Source: Polyangium fumosum
GTDB taxonomy: Bacteria; Myxococcota_A; Polyangia; Polyangiales; Polyangiaceae
Direction: 5' to 3'
DNA: 64,000 nt
Assembly: GCF_005144585.1 (NCBI RefSeq)
Contig: NZ_SSMQ01000003.1
Span: 1-64,000 of the forward strand
Positions 33,780 through 44,189 of the stretch are shown piece by piece; the stretch's first letter is position 1, and each line of letters opens with the position of its first letter. A program made the translations under genes and the position numbers. Below the pieces are notes generated by a model, which saw only the letters and a program-made list of their open reading frames with translations, had not been told where the DNA came from and ran no database searches.

Positions 33780-34705
33780 ACCGAGACCTCGGGGGAGGCG
33801 CCGTTTTTGCGCGGCGCCGGTTCGAGCAGCGCGCGCTGCACGAAGAGGACCACGCGATCGGCGGCGAAGGCCACCATGACGCCGGCGATGATGTCGAGGA
33901 TGTAATGGTGCCGGAGGTACATGGCGGAGAACGCCATGACCGCGGCCCAGGCGACGGTGAATGCGCGCAGCCGGCCGCCCAAGGACCAGGAGACGAGCGC
34001 GGGGAGCACGGCATATCCCACGTGCAGCGAGGGCATGGCCCCGAACACGTTGGAGCTGCGCGCATAAAACGTGTGGAAGATATGGACCCCGAACAGGGCG
34101 TCGAACCGCGCTCCCCCGGCGGGATTCGAGGGCGCGTCGAGCACCGCGGGACCTGCGCCGTAGAGGTCGACGTACCAGGGCGGCGCCGCCGGCCAGGCGA
34201 TCCAGATGATCCAGCCGAACAAGCTCGCAGCCGCGAAGGCCCATGCGAGCCGCTGCATGCGCTCCTGATCACGAACGTACAGGTACGCCCCGACCGCGAA
34301 GACCTGGATCAGGTAAAGGAGGTACACGACGCCGGTGAGCGCATCGAGGGCCGGGTGCGTCGCGCGCGCGACGAGCTCCGAAATGGGCACCCGCCCCGCG
34401 CTCGTGCCGACGCCGAAGAGCGAGCGCTCGGCTTCGAGGAGATCGGCCACGTGGACCTCGCCGCGCAGGTGAATGAAGAGGCGCAGGAAATCATAGGCGA
34501 GCCCGGTGAGCACGAAGGGCGCAGCGATCGCCGCGAACCGCCGCGCGCGTGGCCCGGCCCATACGAGGACCAGGAACATGCCCACGAAGAAGAAGTGCTC
34601 GGGCCGGAGCCCCAGCGTCGCGTGAATCAGCAGGAGGAGGAGCGGGGCGCCCCCGAGGGACGCCCATACCCATGTGCTCCCGTCACCCGTCGGCCGTAGC
34701 TTCAT
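33776..34705 (-). CDS. PAP2_3 family (inositol phosphorylceramide synthase-like) membrane protein
   Basis: The 309-residue protein begins at MKLRPTGDG after a GAGGCGAG ribosome-like stretch; a start five codons upstream is possible. It has about seven hydrophobic segments. The catalytic motifs are AMPSLHVGYAVLP and YLRHHYILDIIAGV, the S-L-H-x-G and H-x3-D pair of the Aur1/PAP2_3 branch. Aur1-type enzymes move a phosphoinositol head group to ceramide; other members are phosphatases. In this operon with inositol-3-phosphate synthase it could either remove the extra phosphate of phosphatidylinositol phosphate or make an inositol sphingolipid. Confidence 0.85.
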   Translation of the reverse strand: MKLRPTGDGSTWVWASLGGAPLLLLLIHATLGLRPEHFFFVGMFLVLVWAGPRARRFAAIAAPFVLTGLAYDFLRLFIHLRGEVHVADLLEAERSLFGVGTSAGRVPISELVARATHPALDALTGVVYLLYLIQVFAVGAYLYVRDQERMQRLAWAFAAASLFGWIIWIAWPAAPPWYVDLYGAGPAVLDAPSNPAGGARFDALFGVHIFHTFYARSSNVFGAMPSLHVGYAVLPALVSWSLGGRLRAFTVAWAAVMAFSAMYLRHHYILDIIAGVMVAFAADRVVLFVQRALLEPAPRKNGASPEVSV

Positions 34706-34733
34706 CACTCGCCTCGCCACGTCGCCGCCGGGA

Positions 34734-36050
<1,317 letters not shown>

Positions 36051-36369
36051 GGCTCTCCTCGGTTCTCGGCAGCAGGGAAGCTGCGCACGTTCGATTTTGG
36101 GCGGCTGACGCGGCGCTTGGGCACTTCGATCCGACGAGCGGCCTGATCCATCCGACGAGCCCGGCCTTTTGGACCACGAACCCAATGGCGCGCAGGAACC
36201 TCCGGCGCGTCGGTGTTGCTTCGGTCCTGCATGACAGGACCGAGGCGTGGATGACCTTCAGGGCGCTTGCTCGGCATGGGGGTCGCTCGTCCGTCCCCCC
36301 ACGCCCCTCCTTGCCCGCTCCGCGCCCGACCCTTCGTCGAAAAACAGCTATTCTCGAAGGCGACCCGCG
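36051..36369. other. Intergenic stretch with a stem-loop
   Basis: About 320 bases separate the FecR-type gene from ino1, both on the minus strand. The stretch holds a perfect stem-loop (36221-36243) and the ino1 leader. Open frames crossing it are antisense or composition artefacts. Confidence 0.5.
36221..36243 (-). terminator. Stem-loop upstream of ino1, possible terminator
   Basis: TCGGTCCTG (36221-36229) and CAGGACCGA (36235-36243) form a perfect 9-base-pair stem with a 5-base loop. It lies 127 bases past the FecR-type stop and 171 bases before the ino1 start. No T-tract follows on either strand, so it may instead be an operator. Confidence 0.4.
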
Positions 36370-37578
36370 TTAGTTTCCTGCCATGCGTTCCGCGTCGGCG
36401 CGATGCGCCCCCTTGGGCCGCGTCGCGAGGTATCGCTTGGCGGCGGCGACGGCCTCCGCGGTACGGCCGGCGCGCTGGAGCGCGACGGCTCGCAGATAAT
36501 CCGCCTCGTCGGCCCGCGCGTCCGCCGGGTACGTCGATACGAACTGCTCGAACTTGTCGGCGCAGTCGGCGTAATTGCCGCGCCGAAGCGAAGCCATCGC
36601 GTCGGCAAACGCGCGCGACGCGGCCGAAGGGACACGCACGGGCGGCGGAGGCGCGAAGGTGGGCGCGGAAGGGGGCGTCCCTGTCCAGGAGCTCTCTTCC
36701 ATGACGTTTTCGTTCGGGGTGTCCGACGAGGGGTCCGACATTCCCCGAGAGCCACGCACAGCCGCGGCGCGCGATGACGTTTTTCCTTTCGCCGGGGCGC
36801 TCGGGACGACCGCGGACGACGTGGGTTCCGGCGCGGGTATCGCCGCGGATTTTTCCTTGTCGGCCGCCTCGACCGCCGCGTCGCCCGTCGCCCGCCACGA
36901 TCCGCCTGCCGGAATCACCGCCGTGAATCCCGCATACTGAACTTCGGCCGTCCCTTGCTCCACGGCCACGCTGCGGATCCGGCCTTCCTTGGCCTCGATC
37001 CGCAATGCCGTCGCGCGGACCTCGATCTGCGCGTCTTTCGTGCGCACGACGAACCGCTCCCCCGCCGCGAGCCGGCTCCGCGCCACGTCGAGGGCGCCGT
37101 CTTCGAGGATCACCTCGTCGAGGCCCGCGCTTCGATTGCGCGTGAAACGTGCGTCGTCCGACGGGCGCACCTGCGGCTCGGACGCGCTTTGGAGGCGCGG
37201 CGGCACGCTCATGTGCAGCGCGAGGGCGACCCTGCTGGTCGTGGCGGTCCATTGCCCGCCAAAAAAGCCAAACGCCCCCGCGATGCCCAGCGTCGCCGCC
37301 GCGAGCACGAACCGCGCCTTTCCGAACGAGACACGTGGCGTCGGCAGCGCCGTCGCGCGTTCCAGGAGGGAAACACGCGCCCGCTGGTGCGAGAGCTGCG
37401 TCGCCCGCTCGCGCGGCGCGCGTACGGCATCCCCGATTCGCGTGAGATCACGCGCGAGGCCGGCGCAAACAGCGCACGATTTGAGGTGGCGCTCCATCGA
37501 CGCCCCCTCCTGCGGGCCAAGCCGCCCGTCCCGGAGGGCTTCCACGAGATTCATCCACGGGCACTCCGGAGACGTCAT
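36370..37578 (-). CDS. Zinc-finger/FecR-domain anti-sigma-like protein with TPR tail
   Basis: The 402-residue protein starts at MTSPECPWMNLVEAL, with an ATGA overlap with the sigma gene stop (37575-37578). Residues about 30-45 contain HLKSCAVCAGL, the H-x3-C-x2-C motif of zinc-finger anti-sigma domains. One transmembrane helix follows (FVLAAATLGIAGAFGFFGG). A FecR-like beta domain comes next (VILEDGALDVARSRLAAGERFVVRTKDAQIEVRATALRIEA). A TPR-like segment closes the protein (SLRRGNYADCADKFEQFVSTYPADARADEADYLRAVALQRAG). It should hold the ECF sigma factor at the inner membrane and sense the periplasm. Confidence 0.85.
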   Translation of the reverse strand: MTSPECPWMNLVEALRDGRLGPQEGASMERHLKSCAVCAGLARDLTRIGDAVRAPRERATQLSHQRARVSLLERATALPTPRVSFGKARFVLAAATLGIAGAFGFFGGQWTATTSRVALALHMSVPPRLQSASEPQVRPSDDARFTRNRSAGLDEVILEDGALDVARSRLAAGERFVVRTKDAQIEVRATALRIEAKEGRIRSVAVEQGTAEVQYAGFTAVIPAGGSWRATGDAAVEAADKEKSAAIPAPEPTSSAVVPSAPAKGKTSSRAAAVRGSRGMSDPSSDTPNENVMEESSWTGTPPSAPTFAPPPPVRVPSAASRAFADAMASLRRGNYADCADKFEQFVSTYPADARADEADYLRAVALQRAGRTAEAVAAAKRYLATRPKGAHRADAERMAGN

Positions 37579-38156
37579 CGCCCCCCCCTTTGCAGCGTTC
37601 GCCGAAGCTCGGCCCGCGCCTCGTGCAGGCGCCGCCAGACCGTGCCGACCGGCGTGCCCAGGATCTGCGCGACCTCGGGGCCGGACATGCCGTTGTATTC
37701 GACCATCACCAGCACGATCCGCCGCTCGTCGGAGAGGCGCGCGATCGCCGCCTGCAGGAGCGCCTCCTCCTGGGCCTGGTTCACGTGCTCCTCCGGGCTC
37801 TGCCGCGACGCCGTGGGGGCTGCGCAAAACGCATCGTAAAGCGCGCGCAGCCGCACGAACGTGCGTTTGCGGCGCCGGAGGAGCTGCGTCGCGATGCCCA
37901 TCAAAAAGGGCAATGCCGAGGCACGCCCGTCGAACGAGGCGGCCGCGCGCGTCGCCGTAAGGAATGTCTCCTGCACGAGATCGTCGACATCCGCGACGTT
38001 GGGCGCGGCGCGCAGGAGAAACTGGCGCAAGGGCTCGTGGTAACGATCGAAGAGGATGCCCAGCGGCCCGAGCTCGCCCTCGGCGATGGCAAGGAGCAGC
38101 TCCGCGTCGCTCAGCGCGGCGGCATTCGAGAGGCGCTTGGTGGCCAGCGGGCTCAT
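37575..38156 (-). CDS. ECF-type RNA polymerase sigma factor
   Basis: The 193-residue reading starts at MSPLATKRLSNAAALSDAELL with an ATGA overlap with the upstream gene (38153-38156). Region 2 shows DRYHEPLRQFLLRAAPNVADVDDLVQETFLTATRAAASFDGRAS. Region 4 shows IARLSDERRIVLVMVEYNGMSGPEVAQILGTPVGTVWRRLHEARAELRR. It is a typical small ECF sigma factor paired with the downstream zinc-finger/FecR protein. Confidence 0.92.
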   Translation of the reverse strand: MSPLATKRLSNAAALSDAELLLAIAEGELGPLGILFDRYHEPLRQFLLRAAPNVADVDDLVQETFLTATRAAASFDGRASALPFLMGIATQLLRRRKRTFVRLRALYDAFCAAPTASRQSPEEHVNQAQEEALLQAAIARLSDERRIVLVMVEYNGMSGPEVAQILGTPVGTVWRRLHEARAELRRTLQRGGR

Positions 38157-39043
38157 CGAATCGCCATCTCGATCCCGACCCCGAGGCCGATCGTGTAGGC
38201 CGGAAAAGGCCCCGTCGACCACACGCGCGCGCTCGGTGAGATTTCGCCGTCGAGGGCAATCACAGCGCGAAACGCGTCGGTGAGCGGGACGACGACCTGG
38301 GTCTCCAGGCCGATCCGGAAATGGACACGCGTATCCTGGTCGAACTTCTTGTCGCTTTCGAGATCCTCCGCCGGCACCACGCTCGTCACCACGGCGAGGG
38401 AAGGCCGAAGCACGGGCCGCAGCTCGATGGATCCGAGGGTGATGGAGCGAAAGGCCGAGGCGCCGATGCACAGCTCGCCCATCGGCGGCAGCCCCTCGAC
38501 GAGCGGCATCGACAAACCATCGAGGCGCAGCCAAACCCCGCCGCCCCACGACTGGAACGGCACCGCGGCCATGAGGGTCCCCCCACCCCAGATCCGGTGC
38601 GCCGGCCCCGCGTAACGGGGTCCGAGGAGGGCGCCCAGGAGCACACGCGGCGGCCGCTGCTCCGCCTCCGGCGTGGGAGCGGGCGGCATGCTCTCGGGGC
38701 TCGGAGGAAGCGGCTTCGCGAGGAGCGCCTCACCGACCGGCCTGACGTCGTCCGGCGCGTCGACCTCACGCGTGACGGCGTGCCCATCCGCGTCGACCAC
38801 GGTGACCTTGGCCGCGTCGACGGTGACGACCAGATCGACCTGGCCGCCCACACAGCTCCAGGGCTGCCCCGGTGTGCCGGTCGCCGCGACCAACGCCTCG
38901 ACCGCGTGTCGCCAGGCCTCGGGCTGGGCAGACACGTTTGCCCCGAGCCGCGCCGGCGTACACGGCTGCGGCGGCGTCACGCTCACCGGGGTGGGGAGCA
39001 GCGCCGAGAGGCTCAGGCCGAGAAGCGTCGTGGGCAGCGTCAA
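38153..39043 (-). CDS. Predicted exported, outer-membrane beta-barrel-like protein
   Basis: The frame begins at a TTG (39041-39043) reading TLPTTLLGLSLSALLPTPVSV, a signal-peptide-like start; hydrophobic codons continue a little upstream, so the true start is uncertain. The N-terminal part (residues about 25-110) has paired cysteines and resembles a small periplasmic domain. Residues about 130-296 are alternating beta strands with GGGVWLRLDGLSMPL, SIELRPVLRPSLAVVTS, RVHFRIGLETQVVVPL and a C-terminal IGLGVGIEMAIR, as in small outer-membrane barrels. It leads the sigma/FecR operon by an ATGA overlap. Confidence 0.65.
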   Translation of the reverse strand: MTLPTTLLGLSLSALLPTPVSVTPPQPCTPARLGANVSAQPEAWRHAVEALVAATGTPGQPWSCVGGQVDLVVTVDAAKVTVVDADGHAVTREVDAPDDVRPVGEALLAKPLPPSPESMPPAPTPEAEQRPPRVLLGALLGPRYAGPAHRIWGGGTLMAAVPFQSWGGGVWLRLDGLSMPLVEGLPPMGELCIGASAFRSITLGSIELRPVLRPSLAVVTSVVPAEDLESDKKFDQDTRVHFRIGLETQVVVPLTDAFRAVIALDGEISPSARVWSTGPFPAYTIGLGVGIEMAIR

Positions 39044-39512
39044 TGCAGCGAGGACTCCACCCCTTCTTACCCGCTCAGCGGCGAACCCTTCGGGGAAAAA
39101 TCGCGCCAGGGTCTTGCCGCTCGCTCGGAAGCGTGACGCTCGATACAGGGCTAACCCGCATCGGGTCCGTCCTGCGGCTGGTGCTCGTGGAAGCTAACCG
39201 GGAGCACAAGGGAATGCGCTGGCGGCATGGGTTGGTTTGTCCACGGAGACGGGGGAAGATCACGGATGTGCGGCCGCCGTGGTTCCGACGACCCGTCGCG
39301 CGCGCGCGACGCTGGATGCGGCGGGCGCGCCTGTTCGTGTTCTTCTTGCTCGGTTTGATGGGAAGAACTAGGCTCCGCCGCGGGGACGACGGACACGCCT
39401 GTTCGCATTCTTCCGCCTCAGTTGACCGGCGGAGAGGGTTCCGCGCATCCTTCTGCGCCCCGTAATTGACACGCAGACACACGAAAAGATCACCGAAGGA
39501 GATCAGACGAGC
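39044..39512. other. Intergenic region between divergent genes
   Basis: About 470 bases lie between the barrel protein and the lipoprotein. I see no convincing gene. An imperfect direct repeat of 18 bases is present (CGCCTGTTCGTGTTCTTC at 39328 and CGCCTGTTCGCATTCTTC at 39396). A TTGACA (39466-39471) lies 41 bases before the lipoprotein ATG and could be a -35 box, without a clear -10. Confidence 0.4.
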
Positions 39513-39929
39513 ATGAAATCGACCAGCCGGATGATTGCTTTTTCCCCCGCAGTCCTGGCGCTCGCATTGAGTGGTTTCCTGGTTGGCTGCAACAAATCGT
39601 CGACGGATTCGGCTGCGCCCGCAGGCTCCGCGACCGGCGCGTCGGCGGCGGCCTCGGGCAGCGTTTGCGACGTCGCTGCCTTCGAGAAGGAGCAAGACGA
39701 GAAGGGCCGCCAGAGCCACACGCCGAGGAAGCTCACCGGCTGCAAGCTCGAGTCGTACAGCCCGAAGAGCAAGACGGCGCAGTTCTCGGGCAATGGGAAG
39801 ATGAAGCTCTCGTGCGTGAACATCCCCAATCCGGAGGGGATGCAGGTCGGCGACCTCGCGGACATCGAAGGCAAAGAGGATGGCGCCGGTTTCGTCACCC
39901 TCTACGACTGTACCGTGAAGAAGAAGTGA
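39513..39929 (+). CDS. Small lipoprotein, unknown function
   Basis: The 138-residue protein has a lipoprotein signal peptide ending LALSGFLVGCNKSS, so Cys25 or thereabouts is the lipidated residue. An Ala/Ser-rich linker follows and then a small domain with four cysteines (VCDVAAFEKEQDEKG, LTGCKLESY, KLSCVNIPNPEGM, TLYDCTVKKK). AAGGAG lies about 10 bases before the ATG. No family is recognised. Confidence 0.8.
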   Translation: MKSTSRMIAFSPAVLALALSGFLVGCNKSSTDSAAPAGSATGASAAASGSVCDVAAFEKEQDEKGRQSHTPRKLTGCKLESYSPKSKTAQFSGNGKMKLSCVNIPNPEGMQVGDLADIEGKEDGAGFVTLYDCTVKKK

Positions 39930-40201
39930 CCCCTCGCGCGGCGGCGCAGAGCTCCCATCCCATGCGCCTGTATCCGCCGCAGGGACCATTCCTCGTCCTC
40001 GATCGGGTCGCCTGAACCCGATCCGATCCCGAACGACCCCAGCGAAATTTGCCGCCCCACGCACTTGTTGGGCGACGCACAGCCATGCGTTCGACCCGGA
40101 CCACGGCCCGAACCGGTGGATCTCGGGAGCGTCATCCAGACGACAGCGGGCTGCGCAACGAAAATAGCCTGCCGGCCGAGAGCTGTGGTAGTCGTCTCTA
40201 C

Positions 40202-41755
40202 ATGGGCCTCGGTCCCGGATACCCGGTTTCGAAGCACGTGAAGCTCGTGCGCCTGCTCGGCAGGGGCGGCATGGGAAGCGTGTGGATCGCGGACCACCTC
40301 GGGCTGAAAACGCAGGTCGCGGTGAAGTTCGTCGCGGATGTGCACGCCAGCGACCCGGCGACGCGGATGCGTTTCCAACGCGAGGCCACGAGCGCGGCGC
40401 AGATAGGGAGCCCCCACATCGTAAATATCCATGACCACGGGATCACGGGCGATGGGATCCCGTACATGGTCATGGAGCTGCTCGATGGGGAAGACCTGTC
40501 GGCGCGCATCAAACGAACAGGCCCCCTGCACCTCGACGAGGTCGCCAAGATCATCTCGCAGGCCTGCAAGGCGCTCGGCAAGGCCCATCGGCTCGGAATC
40601 GTGCATCGGGACGTCAAGCCGAGCAACATCTTCCTCCTCGACACGGAGGGAGACACTTTCGTCAAAGTGCTCGACTTCGGCATTGCGAAGCCGGGGGGCG
40701 GCGAATCGAGCGAAGTGACGAGCACCGGGATGATCGTCGGGACCATCCTCTACGCGAGCCCCGAACAACTCCTCAACGCCAAGAGCGTGGATTTCCGGGC
40801 CGACCTCTGGTCCCTGGGCGTCGTCGCCTACCGCGCGATGACGGGGAAGCTCCCCTTTTCGGACGAAAATGGGATCGGCGCATTGTTCCTGGCCATGCAA
40901 GCTGGGCGTTTCGTCCCGCCGAGCCAGATCGTGGACACCATCCCGCCCGAGGTCGACGAATGGTGCAAGCAGGCCTTGGCGCACGACCCCGCGGCGCGCT
41001 TTGGCTCGGCCCGGGAGATGGCAAACGCGCTCTATACCGCCCTGGGGAGGACGTCGTCCCCTTCCCTCACGCGTGCTCCGCATAAGGCGACCGACCCGTC
41101 TTCACGCCACGTCACCCGCGGAGAATCGACCGGGGCTGGATCCACCGTCGGAGGGAGCGTACGGCGGGACGAGCATGTCACGGTTCTCGAGAACGGGTAT
41201 CGGTCGTTTTCGTCGGACGACGAAGCTTCGCGCGACGACGCCCGCCTCTCCACGGACGATTCCGCGCATCACGGCGAGGACGGGAGCTCCCGACACGCGG
41301 CGAAGGATCCGAGCTCCCTCGGGGGAGCCGCATCGGCGACGACGTACGTCGGGGAGGCGGCGGCCCACGCGTCAACGCGGCCGGGTGCGGGGCGACGCCG
41401 GGCCGTGATCGTCGCGGCGGTGGTGGGCCTCGTGGGTGCAGGCGCGCTGGGGTTTGTTTTCCTCAGGCGCCCCGTGCAACCCTTCGTCGGGGCGTCGACG
41501 CCGGCCATCGAAAACGCGCCCGATGGAATCACGGCGCCCGCGAGCGCGACCACGAATGCCCCGAAGGAGCCGCCTGTGGTCGCGCCGGTCACGAGCCGCG
41601 TGGAGCTCGCGCCGAGCACGCCTGCGCCAAGTGCGTCCGTGTCCAATGCCTCCGCTCCGAGTGCGTCCGCGCCGGGGCCGAACCCGAAGCCGTCGGCAAA
41701 GCCTGGCGGCCCTCCGCGCAGCACTCCGCTACCCGAGAAGGATTATGGATTCTGA
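40202..41755 (+). CDS. Hanks-type Ser/Thr protein kinase with single membrane helix
   Basis: The 517-residue reading starts at MGLGPGYPVSK; upstream ATGs in frame (40085 and 40049) cannot be excluded. The kinase has GRGGMGSVW (P-loop), AVKFVADVH (Lys), HRDVKPSNIFLL (catalytic Asp), DFGIAKPGG, then YASPEQLLN (APE-like) and DLWSLGVVAYRAMTGKLPF. A linker of about 130 residues leads to one transmembrane helix (AVIVAAVVGLVGAGALGFVFL) and a Pro/Ala/Ser-rich extracytoplasmic tail ending EKDYGF. It overlaps the PEGA protein gene by 11 bases, so both are probably one signalling unit. Confidence 0.92.
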   Translation: MGLGPGYPVSKHVKLVRLLGRGGMGSVWIADHLGLKTQVAVKFVADVHASDPATRMRFQREATSAAQIGSPHIVNIHDHGITGDGIPYMVMELLDGEDLSARIKRTGPLHLDEVAKIISQACKALGKAHRLGIVHRDVKPSNIFLLDTEGDTFVKVLDFGIAKPGGGESSEVTSTGMIVGTILYASPEQLLNAKSVDFRADLWSLGVVAYRAMTGKLPFSDENGIGALFLAMQAGRFVPPSQIVDTIPPEVDEWCKQALAHDPAARFGSAREMANALYTALGRTSSPSLTRAPHKATDPSSRHVTRGESTGAGSTVGGSVRRDEHVTVLENGYRSFSSDDEASRDDARLSTDDSAHHGEDGSSRHAAKDPSSLGGAASATTYVGEAAAHASTRPGAGRRRAVIVAAVVGLVGAGALGFVFLRRPVQPFVGASTPAIENAPDGITAPASATTNAPKEPPVVAPVTSRVELAPSTPAPSASVSNASAPSASAPGPNPKPSAKPGGPPRSTPLPEKDYGF

Positions 41756-43130
41756 ACGGTCGGTGATTTCGAGTCGCGTCACGCTGGTGCGTTTCTTCCG
41801 GGGGTTCGCGAGGGTGTCGAGCGCTGCGGCGTTGTTCGTCACGACGGCTCTCCTCGCCCCGCCTCTCGCGCTCGCGGAGCCCTCCTCGGCGGACAAGGAG
41901 ACCGCCCGAAACCTCATGAAAGAGGGCGACGCGAAGTTTGCCACGAGAGATTACGCAGGTGCTCTCAAGGCGTATCAGGCGGCCCACGCGATCATGCAGG
42001 TCCCGTCCACGGGGCTTCCCCTCGCCAAAGCTCAGATCGAGCGCGGGCTGCTCGTCGAGGCGCGCGACACGTTGTTGCAGGTGTCGCGTCACCCCAAGGA
42101 TGCCAATGAGCCGGCGGCATTCGCCAAAGCCCGCGAAGAGGCCGCGGAGCTCGCGCAAAAGCTCACGACGCGGATCCCGTCCCTGGTCATCGTGGTGGAC
42201 GGCGCGTCGAGTGATGCTGCCGTCGTGGCCGTGGACGGCGCGTCGATCCCGGCGGCGGCGCTCTCCGCTCCACGCAAAGTCAATCCGGGCTCCCATACGA
42301 TTACCGCTTCTGCGAGCGGATTCCATCCCGCAAGCACGACGGTCAACGTGAAGGAGGGCGCGAACGAGAAGGTGACGATCAAGCTCGTCCCGGCCGACGG
42401 CAGCAAGCCGCCGCCGGCCCCGGCTGCGCAGACGATCGAAGGCGGCGGGAAGATCCGAATCGAGAGCGCTGCGAACGAGGGGAACGTCTTCATCGACGGG
42501 CGAGCCGTGGGCGCGACGCCGCTGGAGGTGCCCGTCACGGCGGGCGTGCACGAGGTCGAAATCCAATACCCGGGCGGCTCACGCGAAAAAAGGCAGGCGA
42601 CCGTCGCCGCCGGCAAGACCGAACGCGTGGAGTTTCGCCCCTCCCCCATGGATGAAGTGGCGCGGCACCGCAAAGGTCTCCACTTCGGCGGGTCGTTCAG
42701 CCCTGCAATGGCGGTGTATACCGAGGGCGGCGCGGTCATGTTCGGCGCGGCGGCGGGTTTCGTGATGAACATTGGCATCACGCCGATGTTCGACTTCCGC
42801 ACGGGCGGCACGCTGACCGTCATGCACCGATTCATTGAAGATCCGAGGTATCAGGTGACCCAGGTCTCCGTCGTCGTGCCGGCCATGCTCCGCGTCAACT
42901 GGAGCCCGTGGTTCTCCTCGGCCGCGGGTCTTTCGGCTGGGTTCGTGGCGGATCTGCAGCAGGATCCGGTGCTCTTTGGTGCGTCGGTGGGCCCGGAATG
43001 GTCTCTCATCTCCATGTGCGCCGGCGACCGACGCCAATACGAGATCTCGTTCAATCAAGGGCTACGGTTCGGCCACGCCCGAAATGATTTTCATCAATCG
43101 GTCACCTTCACGTATCTCTCGCTCGATTGA
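41745..43130 (+). CDS. PEGA-domain exported protein
   Basis: The 461-residue protein starts at MDSERSVISSRV inside the end of the kinase gene. A signal peptide runs to about residue 45 (ALFVTTALLAPPLALAEPSS). A TPR-like region follows (ARNLMKEGDAKFATRDYAGALKAYQAAHAIM). PEGA-type beta repeats appear twice (for example NVFIDGRAVGATPLEVPVTAGVHEVEIQYPGG near 247-280). The C-terminal third (HFGGSFSPAMAVYTEGG to SVTFTYLSLD) is beta-rich and may be an outer-membrane barrel. Kinase/PEGA neighbours are common in myxobacteria. Confidence 0.85.
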   Translation: MDSERSVISSRVTLVRFFRGFARVSSAAALFVTTALLAPPLALAEPSSADKETARNLMKEGDAKFATRDYAGALKAYQAAHAIMQVPSTGLPLAKAQIERGLLVEARDTLLQVSRHPKDANEPAAFAKAREEAAELAQKLTTRIPSLVIVVDGASSDAAVVAVDGASIPAAALSAPRKVNPGSHTITASASGFHPASTTVNVKEGANEKVTIKLVPADGSKPPPAPAAQTIEGGGKIRIESAANEGNVFIDGRAVGATPLEVPVTAGVHEVEIQYPGGSREKRQATVAAGKTERVEFRPSPMDEVARHRKGLHFGGSFSPAMAVYTEGGAVMFGAAAGFVMNIGITPMFDFRTGGTLTVMHRFIEDPRYQVTQVSVVVPAMLRVNWSPWFSSAAGLSAGFVADLQQDPVLFGASVGPEWSLISMCAGDRRQYEISFNQGLRFGHARNDFHQSVTFTYLSLD

Positions 43131-43194
43131 TGGGATGCGTGCCGCGGCGACGCGCCCGCCATGGGAGAAACCAGGCCGGACGGACATTCCCCAG

Positions 43195-43345
43195 CCTCCG
43201 TGCCCACCCACGGAGGGTCTGTCAGGTCCACACCGCGTACGTCCACCACGAAAAATATGCCGGCCGCTGGAATGAAGGCCCGGTCCATTTATCCTCCAAA
43301 GGAGAATGTTGAGCAAGGGGACCTCCCGGACGTTTATGGGGTGAT
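43195..43345 (-). mobile_element. Degenerate end of an IS5-family element
   Basis: Bases 43213-43233 (GAGGGTCTGTCAGGTCCACAC minus one flank) are identical over 21 positions to 57203-57223 in the intact IS. The translated minus strand gives a V-D-L-T-D-P-x-W motif as at the transposase N-terminus. Bases 43325-43344 resemble the terminal inverted repeat of the intact copy with several changes and one lost base. It is therefore the right-end relic of a related insertion. Confidence 0.65.
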
Positions 43346-43358
43346 TTTTCCTGTCCGT

Positions 43359-43387
43359 TTGAGGTACACTCGATCTGCGGATACTTT
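43359..43387 (+). promoter_or_regulatory. Candidate promoter of the START-domain gene
   Basis: TTGAGG (43359-43364), a 17-base spacer and TACTTT (43382-43387) precede the ATG at 43416. A GAGGA ribosome-like site lies between. The boxes are moderate matches to the sigma-70 consensus. Confidence 0.4.
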
Positions 43388-43415
43388 GTTCCACCTACGT
43401 TGAGGACACGGACGA

Positions 43416-44090
43416 ATGAGACGCTGGACCTTTCTCGCCATCCTGGTCGCCCTCGCGCCCTTGGACGCGTCGGCCGAGCCTCCCCCGCCCTCGCCCGCGC
43501 AGGCCGGGGCCCCATCGCAGGTGCGCGCTCCGGCGCCCGCGAGCGCGCTCGCGTCGGAGGGCTTCACGCTCCTCGGCGAGGAGAAGGGCGTCCGCGTCCA
43601 CCGCCGCGAGAAGCGCTCCGGCGTCGAGTTCGCGGCCGAGGCGAGCTTCCCGGCGCCGCCCGAGCAGGTGCGCCGCGCGCTGCTCGATTACGCGAACCAC
43701 CAGAAGTGGCAAGAGCGCCTCAAGGAAAACAAGGTCCTCGCCCGCAACGCCGACTCTCTGGTCATCTATCAGCGGCTCGACCTCCCGGTCATCGACGATC
43801 GCGACTACACCATTCAAGTCACCTGGGGCGCCGAGGGCCCGATCCTCTGGATGCGCTTCGCCGCCGCCAACGAGCGCGGGCCGAAGCCCGTGGCCGACGT
43901 GGTCCGCGTGAACACGCACGAGGGCGCCTGGCGATTCGACCCCGAAGGCGGCAAGGGCACCCGCGCCGTCTACCGCTTCCACCTCGATGTCGGCGGCAAC
44001 GTCCCCTCGTGGCTCGGGAAGGGCCAGGCCAAGGACGACATCATCGACTTCTTCGTTCGGCTCAACAAAGAGCTCCCGAAATACCGCTGA
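43416..44090 (+). CDS. Exported START-domain protein
   Basis: The 224-residue protein has a signal peptide (WTFLAILVALAPLDASA) and a Pro/Ala linker, then a START-like domain: GVRVHRREKRSGVEFAAEASFPAPPEQVRRALLDYANHQKWQ, LVIYQRLDLPVIDDRDYTI, EGAWRFDPEGGKGTRAVYRFHLDVGGNVPSWL. The pattern (DYxxHxxW, P-x-x-DRD-, P-x-W) matches bacterial START proteins that bind lipids in the periplasm. The ligand is unknown. Confidence 0.88.
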   Translation: MRRWTFLAILVALAPLDASAEPPPPSPAQAGAPSQVRAPAPASALASEGFTLLGEEKGVRVHRREKRSGVEFAAEASFPAPPEQVRRALLDYANHQKWQERLKENKVLARNADSLVIYQRLDLPVIDDRDYTIQVTWGAEGPILWMRFAAANERGPKPVADVVRVNTHEGAWRFDPEGGKGTRAVYRFHLDVGGNVPSWLGKGQAKDDIIDFFVRLNKELPKYR

Positions 44091-44189
44091 CGCGCAAGCG
44101 CGCCCTCGGCGACCTCACGCACGCGATCGCGACATCCCCAGGTTCGCACGCTTGCTCGACGGAGGGTCCTCGCAGTAAAACGGCGCCCA

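Noticed and set aside
36221-36243. Strong rho-independent terminator before ino1
   Set aside because: The stem is perfect but no T-tract follows on either strand, so I list it only as a possible terminator.
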